Notes: generated by a model not told the origin, from the letters alone. Positions 1 to 7,380 are shown, numbered from the stretch's first letter. The stretch: DNA of 10,201 bases from JBGSWL01 sp041752455 (GCA_041752455.1 JBGSWL010000162.1:1-10201), one strand, 5' to 3'. Translations and numbers: made by a program.

Positions 1-690
1 ATCGGCACCGAAGGCGCCTACCCGCCCTTCAACAACCTGGAAGCCGACGGCACGTTGACCGGCTTCGACATCGATATCGCCAAGGCACTCTGCGAAGAAA
101 TGAAGGCCGAGTGCGAATTCGTCACGCAGGATTGGGATGGCATCATCCCGGCGCTTCTGGCCGGCAAGTTCGATGCGATCATCGCCTCGATGTCGATCAC
201 CGAAGAGCGCAAGCAGCAGGTCGATTTCACGGCGAAGTACTACAACACCCCGCCGGCCATTGCCGTGCCGAAGGATTCGGCCATCACCGAGGCAACCGAT
301 GCGGCACTCGCCGGCAAGATGATCGGCGCCCAGTCGGCGACCACCCACTCCAACTATGCAGAAGAAAAGCTCGGCTCGGCTGAGCTGAAGCTCTATCCGA
401 CCCCGGACGAATACAAGCTCGACATCGCCAACGGCCGCATTGATGCCGTCATCGACGACGTCATCGTTCTCTCGGAGTGGCTGAAGACCGACGACGGCGC
501 ATGCTGCAAGCTGCTCGGCACGCTGACACCGGACCCGGTGATCAACGGCGAAGGCGCCGGCATTGCCATCCGCAAGGGCGAAGACGAACTGCGCGAGAAA
601 TTCAACGCAGCCATCGAAGCCGTCCGTGCAAGCGGAAAATACAAGGAAATCAACGACAAGTATTTCGACGTCGACGTCTACGGCGGCTGA
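1..690 (+). CDS. Polar amino-acid ABC transporter, periplasmic substrate-binding protein (5' end outside window)
   Basis: Captures an amino acid in the periplasm and delivers it to the permease pair encoded just downstream. The frame is open from base 1 to TGA at 688-690, so signal peptide and start codon lie upstream; 229 residues, nearly the whole mature domain, are visible. It matches the HisJ/LAO/glutamine-binding family (SBP_bac_3): the opening IGTEGAYPPFNN strand, then GFDIDIAKALCEEM, the DAIIASMSITEERKQQVDFT segment whose Arg in this family contacts the ligand alpha-carboxylate, and near the C-terminus the hinge-side GIAIRKGEDELREKFN and KYFD end. The dibasic-type ligands (lysine, arginine, ornithine, histidine) are suggested by resemblance to HisJ/LAO, but the specificity cannot be read safely. 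The methionine at 55 is internal to the conserved domain and is not the start. Family very secure, ligand uncertain. Confidence 0.93.
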   Translation: MGTEGAYPPFNNLEADGTLTGFDIDIAKALCEEMKAECEFVTQDWDGIIPALLAGKFDAIIASMSITEERKQQVDFTAKYYNTPPAIAVPKDSAITEATDAALAGKMIGAQSATTHSNYAEEKLGSAELKLYPTPDEYKLDIANGRIDAVIDDVIVLSEWLKTDDGACCKLLGTLTPDPVINGEGAGIAIRKGEDELREKFNAAIEAVRASGKYKEINDKYFDVDVYGG

Positions 691-716
691 TTTCGCCTTT
701 GATTGCGTGAAACGAC

Positions 717-750
717 ATGGCGGGGACGGATCCGTTCCCGCCATTTTTTT
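717..750 (+). terminator. Rho-independent-type hairpin between binding-protein and permease genes
   Basis: The arms ATGGCGGGGA (717-726) and TTCCCGCCAT (735-744) pair with one G-T wobble, and the intervening CGGATCCG is itself self-complementary, extending the stem. Seven T residues (744-750) follow directly. It lies 27 bases after the binding-protein stop and 33 before the first permease start. In amino-acid ABC operons such a hairpin commonly lets the binding protein be made in excess, by partial termination or by protecting the upstream mRNA. Whether it terminates fully here is not known. Confidence 0.8.
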
Positions 751-782
751 GACCCTGCAACGGACAGCCACGAACGGGGACA

Positions 783-1490
783 ATGGACGCGCTGCAACTT
801 CTGGCCTTTGGCGATACCGGCTGGGGTGACGAGATTGCCCGGGGCCTTCTGGTCACCGTGTCGCTCGCCGTTGCGACATTGCCTCTCGGTCTGCTGATCG
901 GCTTTCTGCTGGCGCTCGCCAAACAGTCGAGCGAGCCGACGCTACGGGTTTCAGCCGACATCTACACCACGATCTTTCGCGGCCTGCCCGAACTCCTGAC
1001 CATCTTCATGGTGTATTTCGGCCTGCAGATCGCGATCCGCCAGGTCTCGATCGCACTCGGCTTTGAAGGCGGCATCGAGATCAATGCGTTTGTCGCTGGC
1101 CTGATCGCGCTGGCGCTGGTGTTTTCCTCCTATGCCTCGGAAGTGTTCCTGTCGGCATTCCGCGCCATTCCGAACGGCCAGTATGAAGGCGCAAACGCGC
1201 TCGGGCTGACCGGCGGACAAACGATGCGCCTCGTCATCGTGCCGCAACTGGTGCGCATTGCCCTGCCCGGCCTTGGCAATCTCTGGATGATCCTTCTGAA
1301 GGACACGGCGCTGATCTCGGTCATCGGCCTGTCCGACATCATGCGCCAGACCGGCATAGCGGCACGGGTCACCAAGGAAGCGTTCCTGTTCTTCGGCCTT
1401 GCCTGCCTCTTGTTCCTCGCCTTGGCGATGCTCTCCTCCGTCGTGTTTTCACGCATCGAGACAGCGGCAAGACGGTCGGGGCAACGCTGA
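783..1490 (+). CDS. Polar amino-acid ABC transporter permease, HisQ/ArtQ type
   Basis: Inner-membrane subunit of an amino-acid importer, 235 aa, the usual size for this family. Hydrophobic segments lie at about residues 21-47, 66-88, 101-121, 165-185 and 202-223. The IYTTIFRGLPELLTIF stretch (60-75) is the conserved family segment, and the cytoplasmic EAA loop (about 134-163, EGANALGLTGGQTMRLVIVPQ) is the coupling helix that docks the ATPase. The ATG at 783 follows GGGGACA, an acceptable ribosome site, and begins just after the upstream hairpin. Its stop TGA shares one base with the ATG of the next permease, so the two are translationally coupled and very probably form a heterodimer. No ATP-binding subunit gene is present in the window; it must be upstream or elsewhere. 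Confidence 0.93.
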   Translation: MDALQLLAFGDTGWGDEIARGLLVTVSLAVATLPLGLLIGFLLALAKQSSEPTLRVSADIYTTIFRGLPELLTIFMVYFGLQIAIRQVSIALGFEGGIEINAFVAGLIALALVFSSYASEVFLSAFRAIPNGQYEGANALGLTGGQTMRLVIVPQLVRIALPGLGNLWMILLKDTALISVIGLSDIMRQTGIAARVTKEAFLFFGLACLLFLALAMLSSVVFSRIETAARRSGQR

Positions 1491-2323
1491 TGGCAGTCAT
1501 CAACGAAACGCTTCTGCCCGCGCAGCCTCCACCGCCGGACTACCGTGAACCGTGGAATGCCTCACGCATCGCCGGCCACCTGGTGCTCGGCTTCTGGGTC
1601 ACCGCCGCCGTGTTTCTCGCCTGGTGGCTGGTGCAGGTCTGGAACGCGGAGTTCTTTGCCCGCTATGCCCCGCGTTACCTCGAAGGCCTGCAGACGACGC
1701 TGGCGTTGGTCATCGTGTCGATCGTCCTCGGCTGCGTCCTGTCATTTCCGATTGCGTTCATGCGAATGTCGAACAACCGCGTGCTCGGCGCCGTCGGCTA
1801 CGCCTATGTCTATTTCTTTCGCGGCACGCCGCTGATCGCCCAGCTTTTCCTGATCTATTACGGCTTCGGCTCGTTCCGCGAGGAACTGGAAGCGGTCGGC
1901 CTTTGGGCGTTCTTTCGCGATGCCTGGAACTGCGCACTGACCGCGTTCACACTCAACACGGCGGCCTATCAGGCGGAAATCCTGCGCGGCGCCATCGAAA
2001 GCGTCCCGCGCGGTCAGTGGGAGGGGTCGAAAGCACTCGGCATTTCCCGCATCACGACATTCCGGAAGATCATCCTGCCGCAGGCAATGATCGTGGCGCT
2101 GCGCCCCTATGGCAACGAGATCATCCTGATGATCAAGGGCTCGGCGATTGTCGCCATCGTCACGGTGTTCGACCTGATGGGCGAAACCCGCCGGGCCTTT
2201 TCGCGCACCTTCGATTTCCAGACCTATGTCTGGGCAGCAATCCTCTACCTCGTGATGGTCGAGGCGATCAGAAATGTCTGGAACATCATCGAACGGCGGC
2301 TGACGCGGCACCTGAAGCGCTGA
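1490..2323 (+). CDS. Polar amino-acid ABC transporter permease, HisM/ArtM type
   Basis: Second transmembrane subunit of the same importer, 277 aa. A roughly 28-residue proline-rich cytoplasmic leader precedes the first membrane helix (31-50), making it longer than its partner. The YVYFFRGTPLIAQLFLIYYG segment (106-125) is the family hallmark, matching the FRGLPELL segment of the first permease. The EAA loop spans about 176-206 (QWEGSKALGISRITTFRKII). The ending GETRRAFSRTF and IIERRLTRHLK are typical of rhizobial HisM-like permeases. The start ATG overlaps the preceding stop (TGATG). The next gene begins 71 bases downstream with its own ribosome site and could be cotranscribed. Confidence 0.93.
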   Translation: MAVINETLLPAQPPPPDYREPWNASRIAGHLVLGFWVTAAVFLAWWLVQVWNAEFFARYAPRYLEGLQTTLALVIVSIVLGCVLSFPIAFMRMSNNRVLGAVGYAYVYFFRGTPLIAQLFLIYYGFGSFREELEAVGLWAFFRDAWNCALTAFTLNTAAYQAEILRGAIESVPRGQWEGSKALGISRITTFRKIILPQAMIVALRPYGNEIILMIKGSAIVAIVTVFDLMGETRRAFSRTFDFQTYVWAAILYLVMVEAIRNVWNIIERRLTRHLKR

Positions 2324-2394
2324 CCTGCCACCTTCCCCGCAGGGCGCTTTCGCGCTAACTCCCACCGCACAGTTTCGGAACAAGGAAGACACCA

Positions 2395-3276
2395 ATGGCC
2401 AAAGTCGCATTCATCGGGCTCGGCGTGATGGGCTATCACATGGCCGCCCACCTGAAGAACCGCGGCGGCCATGACGTGACCGTCTACAACCGCACAGCAG
2501 CAAAGGCTGAAAAGTGGGTCGGCGAACATGGCGGCGCCCATGCGCCGACACCGGCCGCAGCCGCAGCGGGCTGCGACTTCGTCTTCTCCTGCGTCGGCAA
2601 TGACGACGACCTTCGCGCCGTGACGCTCGGCGCAAACGGGGCGTTTGGCGCCATGAAGCCCGGCGCGATCTTCATCGACAACACGACGGCCTCGGCGCAG
2701 GTGGCGCGCGAACTGGACATCGAGGCAAAGGCGCGCGGCCTCGCCTTCATCGATGCACCGGTTTCCGGCGGCGAAGCGGGCGCCATCAACGGCGTCCTCA
2801 CCGTGATGTGCGGCGGCGACGAAGCGACATTCGAAACGGCCAAGCCCGTGATCGAGGCCTATGCCAGGATGGTCGGCCTGATGGGACCGGCGGGCAATGG
2901 CCAGTTGACCAAGATGGTCAACCAGATCTGCATTGCCGGGCTCGTCCAGGGATTGGCCGAAGGCATCCACTTTGCGCAGAAGGCCGGTCTCGATGTCGAG
3001 GCTGTCATCAACGTGATCTCGAAGGGCGCTGCCGGTTCCTGGCAGATGGAGAACCGCCACAAGACCATGGCGCAAGGCAAATATGACTTCGGCTTTGCCG
3101 TGGACTGGATGCGCAAGGATCTCGGCATCGTTCTCGATACAGCCGACGAAAACGGCGCAGCGCTGCCGGTCACCGCGCTGATCGACCAGTTCTACAAGGA
3201 CATCCAGCAGATGGGCGGCGGGCGCTGGGATACATCGTCCCTGCTCGCCCGCCTTGATCGCAAGCCGAAGGGCTGA
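2395..3276 (+). CDS. NAD(P)-dependent beta-hydroxyacid dehydrogenase (3-hydroxyisobutyrate dehydrogenase family)
   Basis: Predicted cytoplasmic oxidoreductase of 293 aa that interconverts a beta-hydroxyacid and its semialdehyde. Visible family marks: the N-terminal Rossmann loop GLGVMG (8-13); NRT at 32-34, where Arg33 after the second strand favours NADP(H); the substrate-site APVSGGEAGA (121-130); catalytic Lys173 in TKMVNQ; and Lys241 in MRKDLGIVL, corresponding to a second conserved lysine of the family. A sound ribosome site, AAGGAAG, precedes the ATG. It follows two amino-acid permeases, so it may process a product of the imported compound, but that is inference from position. Other members reduce tartronate semialdehyde, succinic semialdehyde or glyoxylate, and the sequence alone does not choose among them. 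It ends four bases from the convergent DUF302 gene. Confidence 0.88.
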   Translation: MAKVAFIGLGVMGYHMAAHLKNRGGHDVTVYNRTAAKAEKWVGEHGGAHAPTPAAAAAGCDFVFSCVGNDDDLRAVTLGANGAFGAMKPGAIFIDNTTASAQVARELDIEAKARGLAFIDAPVSGGEAGAINGVLTVMCGGDEATFETAKPVIEAYARMVGLMGPAGNGQLTKMVNQICIAGLVQGLAEGIHFAQKAGLDVEAVINVISKGAAGSWQMENRHKTMAQGKYDFGFAVDWMRKDLGIVLDTADENGAALPVTALIDQFYKDIQQMGGGRWDTSSLLARLDRKPKG

Positions 3277-3280
3277 TCGG

Positions 3281-3736
3281 TCAGAACCCTTCAGCCGCCG
3301 CTTCGATGATATCCCCAAGGATGGCGTTGACCTGATCGCGATTGCCGCCTTCCGGCAGTTTGCGATGCCCGACCGTCACGGTTCCGGGCGTCGCCGCATC
3401 TTCGTAGACGAACACGACATAGGGGCAGTACGCGATATCGCGGATGTCGCCTTCCATCACGTTGCGCGAGACCACGGCCGAACAGAAGGTGAAGAACTCG
3501 GCATCCTTGTAGAGTTCGCCCTTGCCGCCGACATCGCCGGCGGTTCGCTTCAGCATCTCGCCGATGAAGCCGTGATAATCGACCTTGAATCCCTTGTTGA
3601 TGATGGCATCCTCGACCGCGGCGGCCACATCGGCAAAGGGCTGATCGGTCGCAAGCGTGGCAACATCATCGCCCGAGGCGTGTGCAGGCATGGAAAGCAT
3701 GGACAATGCAAAGGCAGACACAAGAAAACGGCGCAT
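3281..3736 (-). CDS. Secreted DUF302 domain protein
   Basis: Protein of 151 aa. The chosen ATG at 3736 is preceded by an excellent ribosome site (GGGAGGA, about six bases upstream) and begins a clear signal peptide: MRRFLV, a hydrophobic core, then a likely cleavage after AHA near residue 20. An open frame reaches further upstream to 3796 but would bury the signal peptide. The mature part resembles DUF302: the KGFKVDYHGFIGEMLKRT region, the FCSA turn, and the hallmark YCPYVVFVYED followed by TVTVGHRKLP. The function of DUF302 is unknown; members are often periplasmic. It lies 81 bases downstream of the Lrp-type regulator on the same strand and is convergent with the dehydrogenase gene, with only four bases between the stops. 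Confidence 0.82.
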   Translation of the reverse strand: MRRFLVSAFALSMLSMPAHASGDDVATLATDQPFADVAAAVEDAIINKGFKVDYHGFIGEMLKRTAGDVGGKGELYKDAEFFTFCSAVVSRNVMEGDIRDIAYCPYVVFVYEDAATPGTVTVGHRKLPEGGNRDQVNAILGDIIEAAAEGF

Positions 3737-3753
3737 GGGGATCCTCCCTGAAA

Positions 3754-3771
3754 CATGCAAGAAATTGCATG
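3754..3771. promoter_or_regulatory. Inverted repeat upstream of the DUF302 gene
   Basis: The 18-base perfect inverted repeat CATGCAA-GAAA-TTGCATG sits just upstream of the ribosome site of the minus-strand DUF302 gene. The half-motif TTGCAT recurs at 3793-3798 in the same gap. It could be an operator or an RNA hairpin in the leader; no T-run follows it on the minus strand, so a strong terminator for the upstream regulator gene is less likely. Function is inferred from position only. Confidence 0.35.
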
Positions 3772-3817
3772 CTACAGCCTCGACCGGCCATTGCATAGGC
3801 TTTGTGGATGCGGCTGC

Positions 3818-4291
3818 TCAGGCCTTGTCGGTGATCATGTAGTCGAGCGGCAATTCGGTCGTCGACTTGATCCGCTCCATGGCAAAAACCGAGGAGACAT
3901 CGCGGATCTCGATGCGCGCAATCAGCCGCTTGTAGAACGCGTCATAGGCGGCAATGTCCGGAACGACGACGCGCAGCAGATAGTCGATGTCGCCGCTCAT
4001 CCGGTAGAAGTCGACGACCTCGGGAAACTCGGCAATCACCTCGGAAAACCGCTTCAGCCATTCCAGCGTGTGCATGTTGGTGCGAATCGAGACGAACACC
4101 GTGACGCGGACATTGACCTTTTCCGGGTCGAGGATGGCGACACGCCGGGCGATCACGCCTTCTTCTTCGAGCTTCTGCACCCGGCGCCAGCACGGTGTTG
4201 TTGACAGGCCAACTTTCTTGGCCAGATCGGCAACGGCGATCGTGGCGTCCTCCTGCAACAGGCGGAGAATCTTCCGGTCAAGGCGGTCCAT
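3818..4291 (-). CDS. Lrp/AsnC family transcriptional regulator
   Basis: DNA-binding regulator of 157 aa, typical for the Lrp/AsnC (feast/famine) family, which forms dimers to octamers and responds to amino acids. Start chosen at ATG 4291 because it gives the standard opening MDRLDRKILRLLQED; an in-frame GTG at 4327 would add 12 residues not typical of the family. The winged helix-turn-helix lies at about residues 18-48 (ADLAKKVGLSTTPCWRRVQK recognition region, EEEGVI wing). The RAM effector and oligomerisation domain spans about 62-145, with MSGDIDYLLRV as the characteristic effector-site turn. Its closeness to an amino-acid importer and a dehydrogenase makes it a candidate regulator of them. 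That link is inference, since these genes are convergent with it and separated by the DUF302 gene. Confidence 0.92.
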   Translation of the reverse strand: MDRLDRKILRLLQEDATIAVADLAKKVGLSTTPCWRRVQKLEEEGVIARRVAILDPEKVNVRVTVFVSIRTNMHTLEWLKRFSEVIAEFPEVVDFYRMSGDIDYLLRVVVPDIAAYDAFYKRLIARIEIRDVSSVFAMERIKSTTELPLDYMITDKA

Positions 4292-4315
4292 CGGGAACAA
4301 CTTTCTTTCGATGCG

Positions 4316-4328
4316 TGTGCTTTGCACA
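4316..4328. promoter_or_regulatory. Candidate autoregulatory palindrome upstream of the Lrp-type gene
   Basis: TGTGC-TTT-GCACA is a perfect 13-base inverted repeat, ending 25 bases upstream of the chosen Lrp ATG. Lrp/AsnC proteins commonly bind short imperfect palindromes in their own promoters. No clear -35/-10 pair was assigned. Confidence 0.3.
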
Positions 4329-4349
4329 TAGTCGAGAAAAATGATTTCA

Positions 4350-5000
4350 TCAATCCGCCGACGTCAACCGCGCCACCTCGGCGCGCAGCATCGGCAGGAC
4401 GTCAGCCGCAAACCAGGGATTGCGCTTCAGCCAGCCGGTGTTGCGCCAGGATGGATGCGGCAGCGGCAAGACCATCGGGCGCGATGGCCGGGCAAGGATT
4501 TCCCGCCACGCGGCAACGGTTTGCGTCATCGAGGGCCTGCGGTCCGCGCCAAGATGAAAAGCCTGCGCATACTGGCCGACGGCGAGCACCAGTTCGATCT
4601 GCGGCATCGCCGCAAAGACAGCAGGATGCCAGAGGCGCGCGCATTCGCGCCGTGGCGGCAGGTCGCTCCCCGTCGCATCAAGCCCGGGAAAGCAGAAGCC
4701 CATCGGCACGATGGCGACACGGGTGGGATCGTAGAAGACGTCCGCCGAAATCCCTAACCAGTCGCGCAACCGGTCGCCGGACGGGTCGGTGAAGGGTCGC
4801 CCGGAAGCGTGGACGCGGGTTCCCGGCGCCTGCCCCGCAATGCAGAGCCGCGCCGTCGACGAGAGCACTGCGACCGGTCGCGGCTGGTGCGGCAGCGACG
4901 CCCCGATCGGCGTGTCGACACAAAACCGGCAGGCGCCGATCCGTGCCTTCAGCGCGGCAAGGTCCGTATCCTCGCCGTCATTTTGCGAAGCGCTATTCAA
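4350..5000 (-). CDS. Uracil-DNA glycosylase family protein (family 4/5-like)
   Basis: Predicted DNA-repair enzyme that removes uracil or related damaged bases. With TTG at 5000 as start it is 216 aa, near the usual size. It shows the glycosylase motif GQAPG (56-60) with downstream HASGRPFTDPSGDRLRDWLG, the PMGFCFPG segment (99-106), and the C-terminal active-site loop HPSWRN (182-187) followed by NPWF. Cysteines 24 and 27 (CRFC), 103 and 120 are spaced much like the four 4Fe-4S ligands of family 4 enzymes, so an iron-sulfur cluster is plausible. The start is uncertain: the frame is open to 5201 with ATGs at 5201, 5171 and 5153, but those would overlap the upstream nuclease gene by more than 150 bases. 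TTG at 5000 overlaps it by eight bases, fitting a coupled two-gene unit. No strong ribosome site was seen for any choice. Confidence 0.85.
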   Translation of the reverse strand: MNSASQNDGEDTDLAALKARIGACRFCVDTPIGASLPHQPRPVAVLSSTARLCIAGQAPGTRVHASGRPFTDPSGDRLRDWLGISADVFYDPTRVAIVPMGFCFPGLDATGSDLPPRRECARLWHPAVFAAMPQIELVLAVGQYAQAFHLGADRRPSMTQTVAAWREILARPSRPMVLPLPHPSWRNTGWLKRNPWFAADVLPMLRAEVARLTSAD

Positions 5001-5607
5001 GGTGGCCGCCCGCGCCAACCATGGATCGGAGGCGCCGGAGGAGACTGCCAACACCGCCGGCCAGATCGCCGGTCGCCCCGTTGCTGCGCTCACGCACGTC
5101 GCGCGGTCGCTCGAAAGTGCCGGCCCAAAGCCCGCGCTTTGCCGCTCGTGCATCGCTCTCCAGCCAGTCATGCGCGCCAAAGGCAAGCGCCCAACCGTCA
5201 TGCACCATCTGCCCGTTAAGCGAACGGGCTAGTCCCGATGCCGTGCAGGTGACAAGCAGCCGCCCGAAGCGATCGGTCTCGAAACCGGAACAGGCGGTGT
5301 CCGGCCTGCCTGCGATCAGCTGCCGCAGATGGTCGCGCGCCCGCCGCCCGCAATCGAACTGCGCGCCTCTCGCATCCCGGCACAGCTGATTGAACTCCGG
5401 CGCATCGATCCCCTCAAGCCGCACACGAACGGTTCCGATGGTGCCACTGTCGCCATCGGCAACCGTGATCGGCCCCTCCAGCGTGCGCGTGGCGAGCATT
5501 TGCACGGCGATGGCGGCCAACGCGATGCCGGTCAGCGACAGGAGCGAGACGAGGAAACTGCGCAGGCGGCTCCGCCGCGCCGGCCGGCGCCTTCGAAATC
5601 GTGTCAT
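4993..5607 (-). CDS. Membrane-anchored thermonuclease-like (SNase family) protein
   Basis: Protein of 204 aa starting at ATG 5607. A very basic N-terminus (MTRFRRRRPARRSRLR) and one hydrophobic helix (about 18-38) form a signal anchor, placing the nuclease domain outside the cytoplasm. The SNase catalytic layout is present: DGDSG (51-55) for metal binding; Arg63, Asp68 and Glu71 in RLEGIDAPE, matching Arg35/Asp40/Glu43 of staphylococcal nuclease in order and spacing; and Arg116 in TDRFGR, matching Arg87. The usual GQMVHDGWALAF and KRGLWAGTFERP segments follow. It is likely an active calcium-dependent nuclease, though many alphaproteobacterial members have no known role. The C-terminal 35 residues are low-complexity and basic. 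The frame extends to a TTG at 5628, but ATG 5607 begins the natural charged leader. The gene overlaps the downstream glycosylase gene. Confidence 0.87.
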   Translation of the reverse strand: MTRFRRRRPARRSRLRSFLVSLLSLTGIALAAIAVQMLATRTLEGPITVADGDSGTIGTVRVRLEGIDAPEFNQLCRDARGAQFDCGRRARDHLRQLIAGRPDTACSGFETDRFGRLLVTCTASGLARSLNGQMVHDGWALAFGAHDWLESDARAAKRGLWAGTFERPRDVRERSNGATGDLAGGVGSLLRRLRSMVGAGGHLE

Positions 5608-5739
5608 GGAAGGCCCGCAACCCGCCAAGACACTGCAACCGTGAAGCAGTTCTTAACGAATGGGAAAGTATGTTTGGGCCCTGTGCCGGAGCGCAACCCT
5701 GCGCTGCGGGAGTGCACATCAGCTGCCTTGTGAACATGC
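5608..5739. promoter_or_regulatory. Divergent intergenic region with a CtrA-like site
   Basis: This gap must hold the promoters of both the leftward nuclease gene and the rightward histidine kinase gene. At 5641-5656 the minus strand reads TTAA-N7-TTCAC, one base from the CtrA consensus TTAA-N7-TTAAC known in alphaproteobacteria. A roughly tenfold-squared chance estimate makes one such near-match in a gap this size uncommon but not decisive. No convincing sigma-70 pair was assigned. Confidence 0.3.
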
Positions 5740-7284
5740 ATGCCGGTCTCGCAATCCACTGACAAGATCATCGTCGACCGACGCAAGAGTGTGCGCAACA
5801 AGGAATTGCGCAACACGCTTTTGAAGACGCGCGAGCAACTGGCGCTTCGCGGCGAGGTCGACGACGATTTCGAGCGCGAACTGCTCGCCATGCATGCAAA
5901 CGCGCTGGTCTCCTCGATCGCCGCGGTGCCGTTGCTGATCATCATCACGGGTCTTGCCGGCCTCGGGATCGGTTTTGGCCCCGACATCATTGTCTGGGCC
6001 TTCATCGCCAACCTGCTTTACGTTTCCATGGGCCTGTTGTCGAAGCGCTATCTGGCGCGCAAGTCCGACATTTCGCTGGCCGGGTGGCGCCGCGCATTCA
6101 TAATGATGCATGCGGTGACGGGTTTTTCGTGGATCTATTTTGCGCTGAACACCTGTTCGGCATGCGGCACCGACGAAGTCCTGTTCTACAAGGCATCGAT
6201 CATCCTGGTGGCAATCGCTGCCACCGCCAGTATCGGCTATACGGTCCGCTTTGCCATCATCGCAGCGTTTTCCGTGCCGGTTGCCGCCTTCAGCATTTTC
6301 AACATGTGGAACGGCACCGGCGGAACGCTGGCCTCGGCGATGCTGATCTCGAGCCTCTTGTTCTTCACCTTCGTGTCGATCCGGCTCAACCGCAATGCCG
6401 TCGCCACGCTCGGTTATCGCGCGCAGAACAATGCCCTGATCGCCGAACTGGAAATGGCGAAATCCATCTCCGATGAAGCGCGGCGGCGGGCAGAAGACGC
6501 CAATCTCGCCAAGTCGCGGTTTCTGGCCTCGATGAGCCACGAACTGCGCACGCCGCTGAACGCCATCCTCGGCTTTTCCGAAGCGATGCAGAACGAGATG
6601 CTCGGCCCGGTCGGCAACGAGGCCTACAAAGGCTATGTCTCCGACATCCATGAATCCGGGCGCCACCTGCTCGACCTGATCAACGAGATCCTCGATTTGA
6701 GCCGTATCGAGGCGGGCAAGTATGACCTGAAGGAAGAGCCGCTGCGTCTTGCCGATGTGGCCGAGGACTGCATGGCGCTGGTGCGCCTGCGCTCGACGCA
6801 GAAGGCGCTGAACGTCAAGGCGGTGTTCCAGGACGGATTGCCGAAGGTTCTTGCCGACGAAAAGGCGGTGCGGCAGATCGTGCTCAACATGCTGTCCAAC
6901 GCCGTAAAATTCACCCCGTCCGGCGGGCGTATCGAGGTCAAGGTCGGCTGGACCGCTTCGGGCGGCCAGTATGTCGCCGTCAAGGATAATGGCCCGGGCA
7001 TTCCCGAAGAGGAAATCCCGATTGTCCTGTCGGCGTTCGGCCAAGGCTCGATTGCCATCAAGAGCGCCGAACAGGGCACCGGCCTTGGCCTGCCGATTGT
7101 CCAGGCGCTGCTCGCCATGCATGGCGGGACGTTTGTCTTGCGGTCGAAACTGCGCGAAGGCACGGAAGCCATCGCGATGTTCCCGGCCTCGCGCACGCTT
7201 CAGTCGATGGCCGCCGAACCGGTCACCGAACCGGCGAAACAGCCGCGCACGATCAAGGCCGCAAGGCAAATTCAGCAGGCGTGA
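5740..7284 (+). CDS. Membrane sensor histidine kinase
   Basis: Hybrid-free sensor kinase of 514 aa. About 50 charged N-terminal residues are followed by six likely membrane helices (about 56-75, 82-100, 117-135, 151-170, 171-190, 198-215) with no large periplasmic loop and no PAS domain, so it probably senses within or near the membrane. A helical linker (225-258) leads to HisKA with phospho-acceptor His267 in SMSHELRTPLNAILGFSE. The ATPase follows: N box around Asn387, G1 box DNGPG (416-420), F box FGQG (433-436) and G2 box GTGLGL (446-451). The kinase core resembles alphaproteobacterial DivJ/PleC-type kinases, but orthology is not shown. An in-frame TGA nine bases before ATG 5740 fixes the start at or after this point; no good ribosome site is seen there. 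No response regulator gene is adjacent, so it is an orphan kinase here. Confidence 0.9.
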   Translation: MPVSQSTDKIIVDRRKSVRNKELRNTLLKTREQLALRGEVDDDFERELLAMHANALVSSIAAVPLLIIITGLAGLGIGFGPDIIVWAFIANLLYVSMGLLSKRYLARKSDISLAGWRRAFIMMHAVTGFSWIYFALNTCSACGTDEVLFYKASIILVAIAATASIGYTVRFAIIAAFSVPVAAFSIFNMWNGTGGTLASAMLISSLLFFTFVSIRLNRNAVATLGYRAQNNALIAELEMAKSISDEARRRAEDANLAKSRFLASMSHELRTPLNAILGFSEAMQNEMLGPVGNEAYKGYVSDIHESGRHLLDLINEILDLSRIEAGKYDLKEEPLRLADVAEDCMALVRLRSTQKALNVKAVFQDGLPKVLADEKAVRQIVLNMLSNAVKFTPSGGRIEVKVGWTASGGQYVAVKDNGPGIPEEEIPIVLSAFGQGSIAIKSAEQGTGLGLPIVQALLAMHGGTFVLRSKLREGTEAIAMFPASRTLQSMAAEPVTEPAKQPRTIKAARQIQQA

Positions 7285-7304
7285 GTCGGCGCGGACCTGG
7301 CTCT

Positions 7305-7380
7305 CCGGTTGGCGGCATCCCGGGTAAGTTGGCGGAGGCCATCTGCCGTGGCATTGCCGTTGGCATCATAGGCGAAGAGG
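7305..7380 (-). pseudogene. Orphan Rhs core fragment
   Basis: On the minus strand this reads LFAYDANGNATADGLRQL-TR-DAANR, the same YD-repeat segment found in the main Rhs gene, where the TR pair is DW. At DNA level it matches 8770-8845 at 69 of 76 positions, including more than 40 consecutive identical bases at its right end. It has no start and its frame has a stop (TAA) shortly upstream, so it is a relic. It is most simply the displaced end of an older Rhs copy, left when a new tip and immunity cassette recombined in through the conserved core. Confidence 0.85.
7305..7380. repeat. Direct repeat copy 1 (partner 8770-8845)
   Basis: One of two 76-base direct copies of Rhs core DNA in the same orientation. 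Together with the copy at 8770-8845 it brackets the last part of the Rhs core, the toxin tip and the small downstream gene. Seven mismatches cluster in one 20-base stretch, and the remainder is identical. Confidence 0.9.

Noticed and set aside
3277..3300. Shared terminator between the convergent dehydrogenase and DUF302 genes
   Set aside because: Only four bases separate the stops, and the small palindrome around GATC has no T-run on either strand.
2245..3318. Long minus-strand open frame opposite the dehydrogenase
   Set aside because: It is antisense to a gene with intact catalytic motifs and has shadow-like composition and no recognisable family.
5719..7269. Very long open frame on the minus strand opposite the histidine kinase
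   Set aside because: It is a GC-rich antisense shadow of a well-supported kinase, with His/Arg/Asp-rich composition and no domain.
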